Assembly (NCBI RefSeq): GCF_002865645.1
Contig: NW_020194512.1
Span: 3,327,183-3,391,182, forward strand
Length of the DNA: 64,000 bases
DNA from: Hyaloscypha bicolor E
Lineage: Eukaryota; Ascomycota; Leotiomycetes; Helotiales; Hyaloscyphaceae
Direction of reading: 5' to 3'
Shown here: positions 1 through 12,847 of the stretch, piece by piece
Layout: every line of letters begins with the position of its first letter
How positions within the stretch are numbered: position 1 is the first letter of the stretch
Made by a program: the position numbers and the translations under genes
The notes under the pieces: model-generated
What the model was told of the DNA's origin: nothing
The model's database searches: none
Seen by the model: the letters and a program-made list of their open reading frames with translations, nothing else

Positions 1-478
1 AATAATTAATTAAGTATATACTTTATTATTTTTATAATAAAGTATTTAAAGGTTATTTATATAGAAAATAATAAAGACTTTATAATTTATATTTATATAA
101 ATATAAGGCTTTTTATTAAGTTCCGAGAGTTTAATTCTTTTAAAAGTATTTATCTAGTATTTATACTATAGAATAGAAGAGTTTTATAGCCTATATAAAG
201 CTTAATCTACCTCTATTATATAGCTTAATATCTTGAAATCGTCTAATAGCTTATATATTACTATAGGTCTATTAGAATCTCTTTTTATATTAATAAATAT
301 ATTTATAATATTAAATTACTTTATTTCCAAATTAAAATAAACTATAATTATATTAGCTATTTAAAAAAAACCTTATTATAAATATAGTAGTATATATAAA
401 TAGAAGTAATATCTTTTTTTAGAAATCTCTATAAACTACTAGTTTTAAATAATATCAAGTAATATATTTATTAGAATT
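1..478. repeat. AT-rich degenerate repeat, left of MITE copy 1
   Basis: Almost pure A/T sequence with no open frame and no recognisable motif. It is probably the same old repeat that continues after the inserted element at 479-1026, because the 9-bp sequence ATTAGAATT lies on both sides of that insertion. The composition fits RIP-degraded transposon DNA. I cannot assign a family. Confidence 0.6.
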
Positions 479-1026
479 AGTATATCAAATGAATAGAGTA
501 AAATAGAATAATGGCCGTTACTCATATTCTATTCAAGCATAAACCCCGTTACTCATATTTTATTCATATATTACTCAAGTTATTCATGAATATTCATGAA
601 TAACTTGAATAACACACGTGATTATTACACGTAATGGGGCTAGCCTAGTCAGGTAAGGCTCCCGGGGGGGCCGCACCTAGTGCCACCTTACTACCTAATC
701 AGGTAGTAGTAGTATTTAGTAAGTAAATTGAACCTTAGTAATACTTCAAGTTCATTATTAAAGAAAATCAGTATTTAAGTGCCCTTATATAAGCTTGCTT
801 AATAAGCACCTTAGTTCTTTTTTTAAAATTAAAATATATGTTAATTTATAATAATCCCGTAACTTACACGTGACTATTTATGGTTATTCATGTTATTCAT
901 GTTATTCATAAATAATTATTCTATTTTACTCAAGTTTTTTAAGCTGCTCGTTACTCATATTTTATTCAAGTTATTCATGAATATTTATAAATAACTTGAA
1001 TAACTTGAATAATCCTTTGATACACT
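479..1026. mobile_element. MITE, AGTRTATCAAA-ended family, copy 1
   Basis: The left end reads AGTATATCAAATGAAT and the right end is its imperfect inverse, ending TTTGATACACT. ATTAGAATT directly abuts both ends (470-478 and 1028-1036), giving a 9-bp target site duplication. Subterminal blocks close to GTTACTCATATTTTATTCAAG recur in both halves and in both orientations, with many short AACTTGAATAA/TTATTCAAGTT palindromes. No open frame is present, so it is non-autonomous. It keeps GC-rich stretches (near 605-700) and two CACGTG-like sites although it sits in nearly pure A/T DNA, so it suffered less RIP than its surroundings. A diverged copy lies at 46252-46787. A 9-10-bp duplication is typical of Mutator-like (MULE) elements; the superfamily is inferred. 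Confidence 0.8.
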
Positions 1027-4000
1027 AATTAGAATTAATTTTATATATAAATATCTATTTTAAAGAAATTGGAAATATACTTATTTTATTACTAGAAATT
1101 ATTCTCTAGTAATTTCGAGTTTTAAAGTTATTAATCTCTAGTTTAGTATCTAATTTAAAGTATTTTTTAGCTAGATATTTCTTTAGATTATTCTATATTT
1201 TTAAAGCCTTTAGAAAATTATTAATATAAATTTTTCTTATTATTATATTATCTAAAATACTTTATTCTAGATATACTTTTAATTAAACTATTACTATAAT
1301 TATAATATATATAGTTTTATAATTGAATTTCTTTTTATAATTCTCTAGCTAATTAAACTAAAGAGATCTTAAAAGAGATTCTAAATAGTTAATCTAATTC
1401 AATTTATCTATTATTTATAGTAGTATATTTATTATAATAATTATATTACTATTAGTTCTATCTAGATTTCTGTCTTAATTATTTCTTTTATATAAATATA
1501 TTTGAATTAGCCTATTTCTAGTTTTAATAATTAGTTTCTTTATTTGTTTTTTCTTTAGTTTTATTATTTATTTTTTTATTTTAACTAAACTATTTGCTTT
1601 TTATTTTAACTAAACTATTTGCTTTTTCTATAAAGAATTCTTTTATTTCTATTAAGCTATTTATTTATTTTAAAATAAGCTTCCTGTTTTACTTATAGAA
1701 GCTATTAATAAACTTTATTACTAGTTTTAAAAAGATTCTTTCTTACTTTTATTAGTTTAATATATTTTTCTAATAGTTCTAGTATACTTTATTATATTTC
1801 TTTTTTATAATACTAAGCCTTTTTAAAAGTTTAGTACTTTTATTTCTACTACTTCTAGACTTTAGTATACTTTCTAACTCTAGAATATTTTATAAAGTTA
1901 TAAGTTCTGTTTTTAGTAAGATTATAAAGCTTTCTATTTTCGAGTTATAACTTATTAGTATATTTATAAGCTCTTTTAATTATTAGTTTATTTATTTATT
2001 ATTCTCTAATTTAGGCTTATTTTCTATTTATTCTAATAAGTTATTATATTATAATCTCTTATTATTAAAAATTAATTTAGTATCTTAAATCTTATTCTCT
2101 AGAAATAGTTCTATTATATCTTTTATAATCTTTATATAATAGTCTTTTATATATTTATAATTTCTTTTATAGAAAATATTCTTATTAAATATAATATTAT
2201 ATATAATAATTACTTAATTAAATATAGAAACTCAGATTTTATAAATATTAGATATAATATATCTAATTAAATATCTAATATATTTATATAGTATAACTTT
2301 AAATATTTTCTTATTCTATTTTACTTTATAGTTTTTAATTATTAGATATACTTTAGAACTATATATATAGATTCTATTCTAATTAGATCTGAAATTAATT
2401 ATTATTCGAGCTATAAACTCTAAGTTATACTAACGGAAATAATTATAGAACTAGAAACCAAGTACTTTATTTAGTATTCTCTAATAATTTATATATAAGA
2501 GGCTTTAATTATATAAGTAAATTATAGTTATAAAGCTTTTAACTATAGCTTTTCAAGTAAATTAGCTATTAAATATATTATAATAGTCTTATTTATAATC
2601 TTTTATTCTATTTATTTAGTACTACTATTTGGCTTATATATATATAAAGGAAAAAGCTTAATTTTAATATCTTTTTTCTTTATTTAAATCTAATAAACTA
2701 ATATTTCTTAGATTAAAATAACTGCTTTCTTCTAATTATATTTAATATAAATAATTAAAAGATTATATTACTTATATATCTATTACTTAAAATCTCTAAT
2801 TATATTAAATACTAGTAAACTTTTTTTATTTAGTAGAAAGTATCTAAAAAGCTTTTTACTAAATTCGTTTTTAATTATTAGAATCTAGCTCGAACTATTA
2901 AAACTATTTAGGTAATTAAATAGATCCTATAAGATTCTCTAAAATAATTAAATAGATCTTTTTTTAGTTAGCTTATATGAAATTATTTATTTAATATATA
3001 TCTAAATATAAAATTAGTATATAATTTTTATTAGTTTATTAATTTTTATATTATATATATAATTAATAAGCTTTTATAAAGCTTTATAGGCTAAATACTT
3101 TACTTTTATATACTATTTTTCTTCTGAATTATTTCTTAGCTTAAAATATTTCTTTAATCTCTTATATCGAGCTCTAATTAAATATTTAAATATTAGAAAT
3201 ATAAATATATTATTAGTACTAGTAAAAATTTCGAATGATATATTAGAGTAAATAAAGAATAGCTTATATTTAAAGAAAACTAAATTGAACTTATACTTTA
3301 ATTATATCTATAATATTAAGCTTTCTTTTTTACTAAATAAGCTTTAGAAATAATATTTGTATAAAAATTTTTAATAACTATAATATTATAGAAAATTAGA
3401 TTTTTAGTATATAGTTCTATAAATCTATTAATTACGTTTTTAATTATATAAATACTATATTTAATAATTAGAAAACTAGTAATTTCTACTTTTATATAAT
3501 TATTAATTTTTATTTTAATAAAAGTATTAGAATTAATTAGATTCTTACTATTAACTAGATATATAATATTATAGTTATCTAGTAAGATATTCTAAAAGAG
3601 TAAATATTTTAAGAAATCGAGTATTATATAGATTTTCTAATCTAAACTCTGAATTATAAATATAAGATTTACTAGAGTAGTATTAAAGTTTCTAGAAAAT
3701 TTGAATTCCGGATACTTTAAGCTTCTTTTTAGAACTAATATTAAATATTAGCTTCTTTATAGCTTATTTACTAATAATTTTTATACTATATTTCTTTTCT
3801 AGCTAAAGTTTTAGATTTTTCTAATATTTAGTTAAGATTCTTTTCTGGATTTTTCTAATCTATTCTTTATTAAACTTGAATTTTATTTAAATTTTACTTA
3901 ATATAGTAATTATAATTTCTATAGTAATATAGCTAAATAGATTCTATTTATATTTATAGGTTTTAGATTCTTTATAAAAGTATTTATAATATCTATTCTT

Positions 4001-7000
4001 GTCCGAATCGGACTTACTATCTAATTCTTTATTAGTTCGATTTCCGAGTATTATAAAAATTATAGAAGCTTCTAAATATTTAGTATTCTAATTTTCCAAA
4101 ATAATTTAATTAAATATTTAGCTATACTATTCAAATATAAGAATTAGAAGCTCTAGTTCGTTTTTACTATATAGATTACTAATCTATTCTATTATTTAGA
4201 TTAGTATAAGTTTCTACTAGAAAGCTATTAAGAACTTAATTATTATTAGAGTATCTTTAATTTTAGTAATTTTAAGAGCTCTAGCTATATTAAATATCTT
4301 TTTCTAATTAGTAAACTAGTATTTTAGGCTTATTTCTTCTTTATTTACTTATAATAGAATAGAGCTATATATTTTCTAAATAGTAATAATTTGTACTATA
4401 TTTATAGAACTATATTTTATTAATAAAGCTTTAAAAACTTTATAAATAGAGTTCTATTTATTTTCTTTAAAGCTTAAAATAGAGTTTATAAAGATTTTTA
4501 TATTAACTATTTAATAGAGCTATTATCTAATTATATAGTAATATACTAGCTTATTTATCTAGTCTAGTTTCTTAATCTTATAGTTCTATAAAAGTACTAA
4601 ATAGTAATCTCTAATATTCTCAAATATTATAAACTATAAAGATACTAGTTTCGATTCTTTCTTAATTATAGATTAAATATCTTTATTTTAATTTTCTATA
4701 TTAACTTAATATCTAGTATAATAATTTTCTGTTTCCTTTAATATAAGCTTATTAATTATAAGAAAAGGCCTAAAAAGACCTACTATATTTATTTTAATTA
4801 CTTTATTATTAAATAAATTAATTTTGTTTCAGATATTCTTATTACTAACTATTTTATAGAAAGTATTAAACTAGTCTATCTAGAAACAATAATTCTTTAG
4901 AATAATAATCTTTATTATAGCTTCTAATATAATTATAATTAAATATTAGAAATTATAGAAACTATAGAAATAGTTTCTATTAATTAATTAATAATAGAAA
5001 TATAAACTAAAGTATAATTTTCGAAGAAATAAATTAAATAAGCTCTTAAATACTTTTTATAATATACTAATTAGGAAGCTTATTAGTATAAAGCCGGGCT
5101 TATAACTAATATATATAAAGATTATAAAATAAGAAGTTATATTAAATAATAAAAAAGTTAATTAAACTAGCTAGAAAAGAGCTTAAATAAAGTATAAAGC
5201 TTTAGAAAATAAATATATAGATTCTAACTAAATAGAATAATTATATTAGCCCTAATTTAGTAATTCTTACTATAATAAGAAAAATATATAAATTAACTTT
5301 TTCTATAAGATTTAGTACTTTTAAATCTATAATAAGCTTTTCTATTTCTAAAGCTTATTATAACCTGCTTTATATATTAAATCTTTTTTTATATAACTTT
5401 TCTTTTATAATCTACTTTTTATAACTAATATATAAGCTACTAATTTCTTTTATTTAGATTATATAGTTCTTTTATAATTTATAAATATATTTATAAATTA
5501 TAATTCGTTTATTATAGTCTATAAAATAGTCTATAAATATCTTATAAGCTAGTAAACCGATTTCCGGATCTTATTTAACCTATAAATATATTTAGTTCTC
5601 AAGTTAGATACTAATTATTATTATAAGAATTTTCTAATAAATAATAAGATTATAGTTTTTATTTCAGATAAATATATAAATATAAGCTATTATAATCTAG
5701 TATTTATAGTTTATAAAACAGGCTATAAATATTTATAAATATATATAATTAATATTATATAATTAATATTATATATATAATATATATATTACTTTATTAT
5801 ATTTTACTCTTTTTATATAATAATTCGAACTAGTATTATAGTTTATAATTATAGAACTCTAATAGAATCTATTAGTAAATATAGCTCGAATAATAAATCT
5901 TTTACTAGTATTATCTCTATATCTATCTAGCTTTTTTTTTATTCTTTTATATTAGCTACCTCTTTTAATAATATATTATTAATATATATATTATTTATAA
6001 AACTACTTTATTTAACTAGCTTTATTTATATTAATAAAATATCTATATAAATATTTATATAAAACTTATAAATATTCTAATTTATAAAGATATTTATATA
6101 AATAATATTAGCTAGTACTTTATTTTTCTATTAAACTTTATAAGTAGTAATTACTTTATATAATAGCTTTTTTAAAACTTAATAACTATTATATAATATT
6201 TTAATAAGCTAAGCTTCTTTATTACTTTTATAGCTAATTTATACTAATCTAAAATTATAAATTATCTCTTAAATAGATAATAAATAAATAATTATTCGGA
6301 TCTCTTTTATTAGATTTTTATTTTAAAAATATAAAAGCTTTTTATAGACTTTAAAAACTATTTTTTCTAAATAATATATAGATTATATTTATATAATTAA
6401 ATATTAGAAATATAATTTTTTATATATATATTTGCTTTTATTTCTTAAAAAAAAACTATTTTCTTAATTTCTAATTTAGTTAATAAAGTTATTTATATCG
6501 AGTTTCTAGATCTATTATAAAATTCTATAAATAAACTTATAACTATAATTATTAGCTAGATATCTTATAAGCTATATAGCTTTAATAATAATCCGAAAGC
6601 TTTATATATAATTTATAAAATATCTATAGTTTTATTTATATATAGAAGAGATTTCTTAAAGTATTTATATTTATAATAATTATTTATAAAAATAGATATC
6701 CTGAATACTAGTATTAAAATAATAGCTATATATTTATAATTTATAAACTAGGCTTTTTAGATTAAATAGTTATTTATAATAATTACTAGATTATTTTATA
6801 TAATCTATATCTTTTCTAGAAATTCCGTTTATATATTAATATCGAGATTTATATATTTATATAAGTAATTAAATATATTTATAAATATATTTATAAGAAA
6901 ATAGACTATATAACTATTACTATTTCGGAAACAAATAATAAGATTATTTAATACTTCTAGGCTTAGTATATAGGTTCTATAAAAGCTTTCTAATATCTAT

Positions 7001-9740
7001 TTAAATATCTAATATATTAGAAGTTCTTTCTAGTTTAATACTTTATAATTTACTTTCCTAAATAATATATAATCTATTTTATAGCCGACCTCTTATTTAA
7101 ATAGATTATAGACTAGGCTATAAATATCTATTTAATTTTAATAGCCTTTTTTAAATATAATATAATATATAAGAATAACTACTAGTATTTATATTACAAG
7201 TTTCTATAATACTTTATATAAGTTACTAAAATCCGAATATAGAAGTATTATAAATAAAGATATAATATTAGCTATATTTATTACTATAATTTAGTTTCGA
7301 ACAAATAGTTCTATTTATAACTTTTATTAATAGTTATATATAGTCTATAGTTTTTTAATAAGCTTTATTTAGTTAAAAGCATTTATTATTCTATATATTA
7401 TATTATTTATATTATTTATAGCTTAATAAAAAAAAATTAGACGTAATTCTAGTACTTTAATAAAGCTATTTTATTAATAACTTACTATAGTTTATAAATA
7501 CTCTTTTTTATAAATATTTACTAGTAGCTAATTATAGATATATAAATAATCTAAAACTAGTATAAGAAGTATTTCTATAATAACTTGATTTATAAGCTAG
7601 CTTATAATTTATTAATTAACTTCCTGCTATTTTTAATTAATTCTTATTATAATTATAGCCTCTTTTTATTTAGTTTTAGCCTTATAGATCTCTAGTAAAT
7701 ACTTATAAATATTACTTTATCTGAGAATACTTTTAACTAGACTATAAGCTACTATATAGCTAATTTATAAGTTAATTATATTTATAAAATATTACTAATA
7801 ACTATAATATAAATCTAGCTAAATATAAACTAGTACTTTTATTTCTAGATAATTATAATAGTAATTATAGATAATTTATAAATGGCTTATTTCTATTTAT
7901 AGAGCCCGGATAGAACTAGTAAGATATTTCTTTATAAGACTTTCTATTACTATTATTATAGCTAAATAAGATTATTCTATATATAGTATTAATAATATTA
8001 TAGCTTTTCTTCTTCTAAATAAATATATATTTTACTTCTAGTTCCGAATTCTATTTAAATTTAATAAATTATTTATAAGTATAATTACTAAAATAAGTTA
8101 GCTTAAAATACTCTTATAATCTATAGACTTAATTATTTGAGATAAAATATCTATATAGTATAAATACTATTTTAAAGTAATATACTAGCTAATAATTAAT
8201 TTATAATTAGTTATAAATAATATTTTCTTTAGAAAAATATTTATAATTCTCGAAAGAAACTTTATTTAGATCTTACTAGTAGTTTTATATAGTTTATAAG
8301 CTAATATAATACAGGCCTATATATAATAGATATAGATCTAGCTATAGCTTTATTAATTATTATTATAAATTAATATATAAATTTATAATAATCTATCTAA
8401 ATAGGATTTTATAAACTAGATTAGTAGTTTATTATATAATCTATTTTTAAATAGGCAAATTATACTCTTACTTTTTATTTTATATATTTAGTTAGTTATA
8501 GATCTAATTAATTATATTTATTTATAAAAGTAACTTTTATAGGCTTTATATAATTACTAGACTTTTAGTAAATAAGTAATTCTATTAATCTTAAATAATA
8601 TAGTTTATAAGCTTAATTAAATAATTCTAGATATATTTTCTAGCTAGAAATAAATGTATTTTATAGTAGATTTAGCTAATATAAATAAAATAGATTCTGA
8701 GATTATAGAATTACTTTTAAAGATCTTATAAAGCATTTATTTACCGGATCTATTTCTTTCTAAACTATAATTTAAGATTAGTATATCTGTAATACTTTTA
8801 CGGAATCTTTATTTATAAAAAGAACTTTATAATAAATTATAAATATTAATTTATAGTTTTAGAAGGTTTTTAATTCAGATATAATTATTAAATAATAACT
8901 TTAATAGCTAATTATAGATAATTCTATAGATTAAGCTCTAATTTATAGATTAGTAATTATTTTTTATACTTTTCTATAAGTAGTTTCTATTTATTTCATT
9001 CTTTATAATAATTATTATTAAATTATAAAGCTAGTTATTTAAGGTAATAAAAGTAGATTTATAATTACCGGTTTTTTCTTATAGCTAGTTCTATATAATA
9101 GCCTTATAAGTAATCTTATAAATAGGGCTTTATATTTTTTTATTCTCTAATATAAATTATATAAGTAATATAGTATATCTAGAAATATTATAAAGTTTTA
9201 TTTAGCTTTTAATTTATTTATAGCTAACTTTATATATTTATAAACTGTTTTTCTTCTTATATTATCTATAAAAGATTTATAAAAAGTCTATATCTAATTT
9301 ATATATTTAGTTAAAATTCTTTACTAAATTATATAATTTTAGCTAGAGCCTTTATTATATAATATATTTCTTTTAATTTCAAATCTATTCGGGATAAATT
9401 TAAAGCAAAATTATTAATTAGTCTCAGAGCTTATATAGAGCTATTAATTAATAATTTTAGTAAAATAGCTTCAAACTTGTCTATATAATAGCTATATTAA
9501 ATCTATAGAAAACTTTTTTTATTATATAACTAGTTTTTATTTATATAGAAATATTAAACCTATATAGGCTCTATTTGTATTTTATTTATACTTTACTTAT
9601 ATTTTACTTATATTTATAATATCTGAATTAAATTAATTATATTATTCTAAATATTACTGCCTTTAATTAATCTTCTAGTTTTCTTTTAAAGATAACTAGC
9701 AAACTATAATATATAGTTCTTGCTTCAAATAATAGACCTT
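1027..9740. repeat. Long AT-rich RIP-degraded repeat block, unclassified
   Basis: About 8.7 kb of strongly A/T-rich sequence with stops in every frame. I read parts of both strands for reverse-transcriptase, integrase and transposase motifs and found none I could defend. The plus strand has few G residues, as expected after RIP. A 26-bp unit containing TTTTAACTAAACTATTTGC is duplicated in tandem near 1575-1630. The block probably contains one or more old transposons but no gene. Confidence 0.6.
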
Positions 9741-10480
9741 ATACTATATAGCGATTTAGGGGCAAGAGAGAGAGAAAGAGGAAAAGAGAAAAAGAGAGAG
9801 GAAAAAGAAGGGAAAAAAGAAATAAGCTATAGGTAAATTAACGGATTTATTTATAGGTAAGCTAACTTTTCTAGGGCCGTAAACCTGTTATTTAAGCTAT
9901 TTATAATTCTGCAATCTCGGCCGTTTCCTTATCTATAAGCCCTATTATCTCCGGAATTTAAAGGCAAAGTATTATTGAACTCTAATAACTTATATTCCAA
10001 ACCCTCTTCTAACTTGAGCCGAGCTTACGGATTATATCTAGTACCGGTAGTAAGCTACCGGAAAGAGAGAGAGAAAGTTTACTAGATACCGGGCAATTAT
10101 AGTCAATAATTATATCCGGAAGCTGATCTAAGAAGAGGAGTAGAAGCTTCAGGACCGGCAGTAGCAGTATAAGGATAGAAAGGTAGAGAGAAGGGTTTGG
10201 AAGATAGAGAGTAAAGAGCGAGTAAGAGAGTTATAGGTATAAAGAGGCCAGTTTCTAGGGGAGGGAGAGTTTGAGGTATAGTAGGAGGCGAGGGAGAAGA
10301 AGTAGTAGAGAGTAAGTAAGAGATTAAAGGAGGGGGATAGGGAAAGGAGAAAGATAAAGAAGGATGGAGAGAAGTAGGCTGAGTGGGCAGAGAGGGAGGA
10401 GCAAGAGAAGAGAGGGAGGGAGGAGAGGGAGGAGTAAGAGAAGAGAGAGAGGAAGGGGCAGGCTAAAGGACTAGTAGGGA
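9741..10480 (+). pseudogene. Purine-rich degenerate frame, coiled-coil-like remnant
   Basis: G and A dominate the plus strand, especially 9766-9830 and 10180-10460. From 10081 one frame (codons starting ACT AGA TAC CGG) stays readable for about 400 bp and encodes a charged Glu/Lys/Arg/Gln-rich string with a coiled-coil look. It is broken only by TAG and TAA codons, each derivable from CAG, CAA or TGG by one RIP-type transition. That suggests a damaged protein-coding region rather than simple repeat. I could not identify the parent protein; a transposon-encoded coiled-coil tail is one option. The purine bias alone could also yield such a frame by chance. Confidence 0.35.
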
Positions 10481-10549
10481 GGTAATTAGAGAAGATATAT
10501 ATAGACGAATACTAATATTGCGATAATTATTAGCTTTAATTCCAGGGCA

Positions 10550-10905
10550 AGTGAGGCTTGGGAAGGCCTGCGAGAAGGAGAGAGCTCTGCGGGTGCAAGT
10601 GAGGCTTGGGAGGGAAGGAAGAGCCCTATAAGTAAGGGTGCAAGTAGGAGTGAGGCTTGGGAGGGGCCGTGAGAGGAAGAGAGCTTTGCGGGTGAAAGCA
10701 AGGCTTGAGAGGGAGTTACGGGTGAGAGTACAGGTAGTAAGGGGCTTGTAGGGCGACTGAGGCTTGGGAAGGCCTGCGAGAGGGAAGGGAGAGCTTTGCG
10801 GGTGAGAGTGAGGCTTGAAAGGAAGCTATAGGTAAGAGTACGGGTAGTAAGAGGCTTGCGGGGGCAAGTGAGGCTTGGGAGGGCCCGTAAGAGATCCGAA
10901 AGAGC
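10550..10905. repeat. Degenerate GC-rich tandem repeat array (GTGAGGCTTGGGA units)
   Basis: The core GTGAGGCTTGGGA(A/G)GG recurs, often followed by CCTGCGAGA, then AGAGAGCTTTGCGGGTG. A longer unit, GGGTGAGAGTACRGGTAGTAAG followed by GGCTTG, appears twice near 10715 and 10825, suggesting a higher-order unit of about 110 bp. Weaker copies continue to about 11345 with rising A/T content. The array is moderately mutated, sits at the edge of the gene island and encodes nothing convincing. Confidence 0.7.
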
Positions 10906-11345
10906 CCGTAAAAGTAATACTACTTCTCTTATAATCGAGAAAAGCCCTTAAAAAAACTAATTTCCCGTACGCTTATATATTATATTAGTATAAGCTTGCG
11001 AGTATAATATAGCTATATTTAAGAAAAAGGTTTTATAAGTAAAAGTAGGGCTTAAACGGGCTGATAAAAGGAAAGAGAGAGCTTTACAGATATAATTAAA
11101 GACTCTAGTAATTCGCAAAGAGAAGTAAAGAGCTTTATAAATAAGAGTAAGGGTTAGAATAGCCTGTAAAGAAGGGTAAATAGCTTTGTAAATAGAAGTA
11201 AGCCTTGGGAGGGCTTATAAAAGAGAAGGGAGAGCTTTATAAGTATAATTAAAGAGTATAGTAGTTTATAAAGAGAGAGAGAGAGGGAGCTTTATAAGTG
11301 AGTATAAGGCTTAGAAGGTCTATAGGTAATAAGAGAGCTTTATTA
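10906..11345. repeat. Decayed continuation of the tandem array
   Basis: Weaker versions of the AGAGAGCTTTA(T/C)AAGT and AAGGCTTGGGAGGGC words recur among A/T-enriched sequence. I see no gene. This is the transition from repeat DNA to the gene island. Confidence 0.4.
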
Positions 11346-11993
11346 TAAGAACGTCACGTGACCCTCTTAATCTCGAATCGAGATCAGGGCAAAATTAAAG
11401 ACTGGCCCCGGAGCTTATGTAGGGCCGCCAGGCTTGAATTTTAGCGAAGCGGCCCTGATCTCGTAATGATCACCGAAGAATATTTCAGGTTGTGCGAAGA
11501 CCACCAGAAAAGTCAGACTCTAATCTCATCCTCGCCGGCTCCGTTTTAGTCTCCGGACGTGAGCAGCTGCTGCTTTAACCTGAGCTGAGGGTGAGTGTAC
11601 CTGAGCAGAGCCTGAGCAGAGCCTGAGCACCCTGAGCACTGTAATGTGGAGCCCATTGTGGCCTTCTGTGTGCCCCGGCTACAGTTTCTTTGCCGGACCA
11701 TGCCCGGGAATCTGTTTTTGCTCCTTTACAGAGTTCCTGCTAGAAGTAATTTTGGATCCCTCTTGTCAAAGAGCACATGACTAATAATTCAGCCCACAAT
11801 GTTACGCGGACCATATGCAAGTCGATGATTTTGCGCAGAATTATTCTATGAGGAAAACACCAGAAGGGGCATAGCTTACATAAGGGCTAGATACCACATA
11901 TTCGAGAACCTCAGACAAGTTTCAGGCTAACACACAATGTTAGAATATGGTGGGCTGTTTTGATCTCGGTGTGAGTCATGGGACCTATCACAT
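11346..11993. other. Island DNA with no recognised gene
   Basis: Base composition is normal and RIP-free. It holds a GTCACGTGAC palindrome (11353), a perfect 12-bp inverted repeat CGAGATCAGGGC (11379-11390 and 11452-11463), and a short run of CCTGAGCAGAG repeats near 11600-11635. I found no open frame with start codon and coding character. Confidence 0.5.
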
Positions 11994-12003
11994 GATGATT
12001 GAC

Positions 12004-12127
12004 AGTGTGTCAAATGATTTAGCTTGATTTGATTATCGCCTCTGAATCAAATCAAATCAAGTCAAAATCTACTGAATCAAATCATAATTAATTATAATTA
12101 ACTAGCCTTGATTTTTTTTGACACACT
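12004..12127. mobile_element. Short MITE (124 bp) with perfect 10-bp target duplication
   Basis: Perfect 11-bp terminal inverted repeats AGTGTGTCAAA / TTTGACACACT. GATGATTGAC occurs directly before (11994-12003) and directly after (12128-12137), an exact 10-bp target site duplication. The inside is largely GATTTGATT/AATCAAATC palindromic words with no coding capacity. The ends match those of the larger elements at 479-1026 and 46252-46787 (AGTRTRTCAAA), so the three probably use the same transposase type. It shows no RIP, consistent with small size or recent insertion. It lies upstream of the 3' end of the small minus-strand gene. Confidence 0.88.
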
Positions 12128-12137
12128 GATGATTGAC

Positions 12138-12481
12138 ACCTCCGTCTCTTTCCTTTATTGGGTATGAGAAAGGAATGGATGGGGTGTTGCGTCCGGTGCT
12201 GGCGTCTTTGAACTCCAGTTCATACTCGGTAAATCTGTGCATCTCCGCGCATACCAAATGTCGAGGACTTGTGGCGATTGTAGTTTTGAGACTGAGATTG
12301 GAATCAGCGCTAAGAAATCTATTTACATTCTCACGTTACCACACAGCCACGATATGATCAATGAGATCGGCCCCTATCAAATCCGGCAAGCAAAGAAACC
12401 ACAATTTACATATACCCCAGATCATAGCCCCTGACGCTAACGCCGCCATCGCGCAGTACTTGCTCTCTCCCTGACTACACC
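12138..12481. other. Intergenic island DNA
   Basis: Ordinary composition. Short frames exist on the plus strand but start from non-ATG codons and overlap each other. I see no supported feature. Confidence 0.4.
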
Positions 12482-12796
12482 CTAGAGCCGGGAATTCTCA
12501 GCCTCCCAATTCTTCTTTTCCAGCCGCTCAGCGAATGCCAACACCTCCTTACGGTTTTCATACGCCCACAGATCCAACATAGACACTGACTTTGAAGGAT
12601 TGCCAACCCATGAAGTCAACCTTCCCTGATCACGGGAAGAGCTTGTTGTCCGATAGTGTGTGGAATGGCTAGGAAATCTCAAATCATTGGTCGATCCTGG
12701 CGATTGGGGACGGATGAATAAATACCTTGCATCGTTGGAAGTTGAAGGGGCGGGGTACTCAGGATGTTTAGATGATGTGATGGGTTTTGGAGACAT
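12482..12796 (-). CDS. Small hypothetical protein, 104 residues
   Basis: I do not recognise this protein. The frame is open further upstream, to 12847, but only from a TTG codon, so I chose the first ATG (12794-12796). The N-terminal part is Ser/Pro/Thr-rich and low in complexity. The last 35 residues look helical and charged, with LDLWAYENRKEVLAFAERLE near the C-terminus, and read like genuine coding sequence. There is no signal peptide or membrane segment. It lies in an unmutated island between a MITE and the zinc-finger gene. The missing ATG at the top of the frame may mean an upstream exon or that the gene is not real; overlapping opposite-strand frames look less coding-like. Confidence 0.35.
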   Translation of the reverse strand: MSPKPITSSKHPEYPAPSTSNDARYLFIRPQSPGSTNDLRFPSHSTHYRTTSSSRDQGRLTSWVGNPSKSVSMLDLWAYENRKEVLAFAERLEKKNWEAENSRL

Positions 12797-12847
12797 GACG
12801 TGGCCCTGTTCGATCGAAAGGGTATTTGTGCTCACAATGGCTGACAA

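Noticed and set aside
1027..9740. Possible LINE or DNA transposon in the first AT-rich block
   Set aside because: Sampling both strands gave no reverse-transcriptase, endonuclease or transposase motif that I could align by eye, so I left it unclassified.
10486..10701. 71-codon minus-strand frame with repeated P-S-Q-A-S-L
   Set aside because: It is only the translation of the GTGAGGCTTGGGA tandem repeat and ends in A/T-rich low-complexity sequence.
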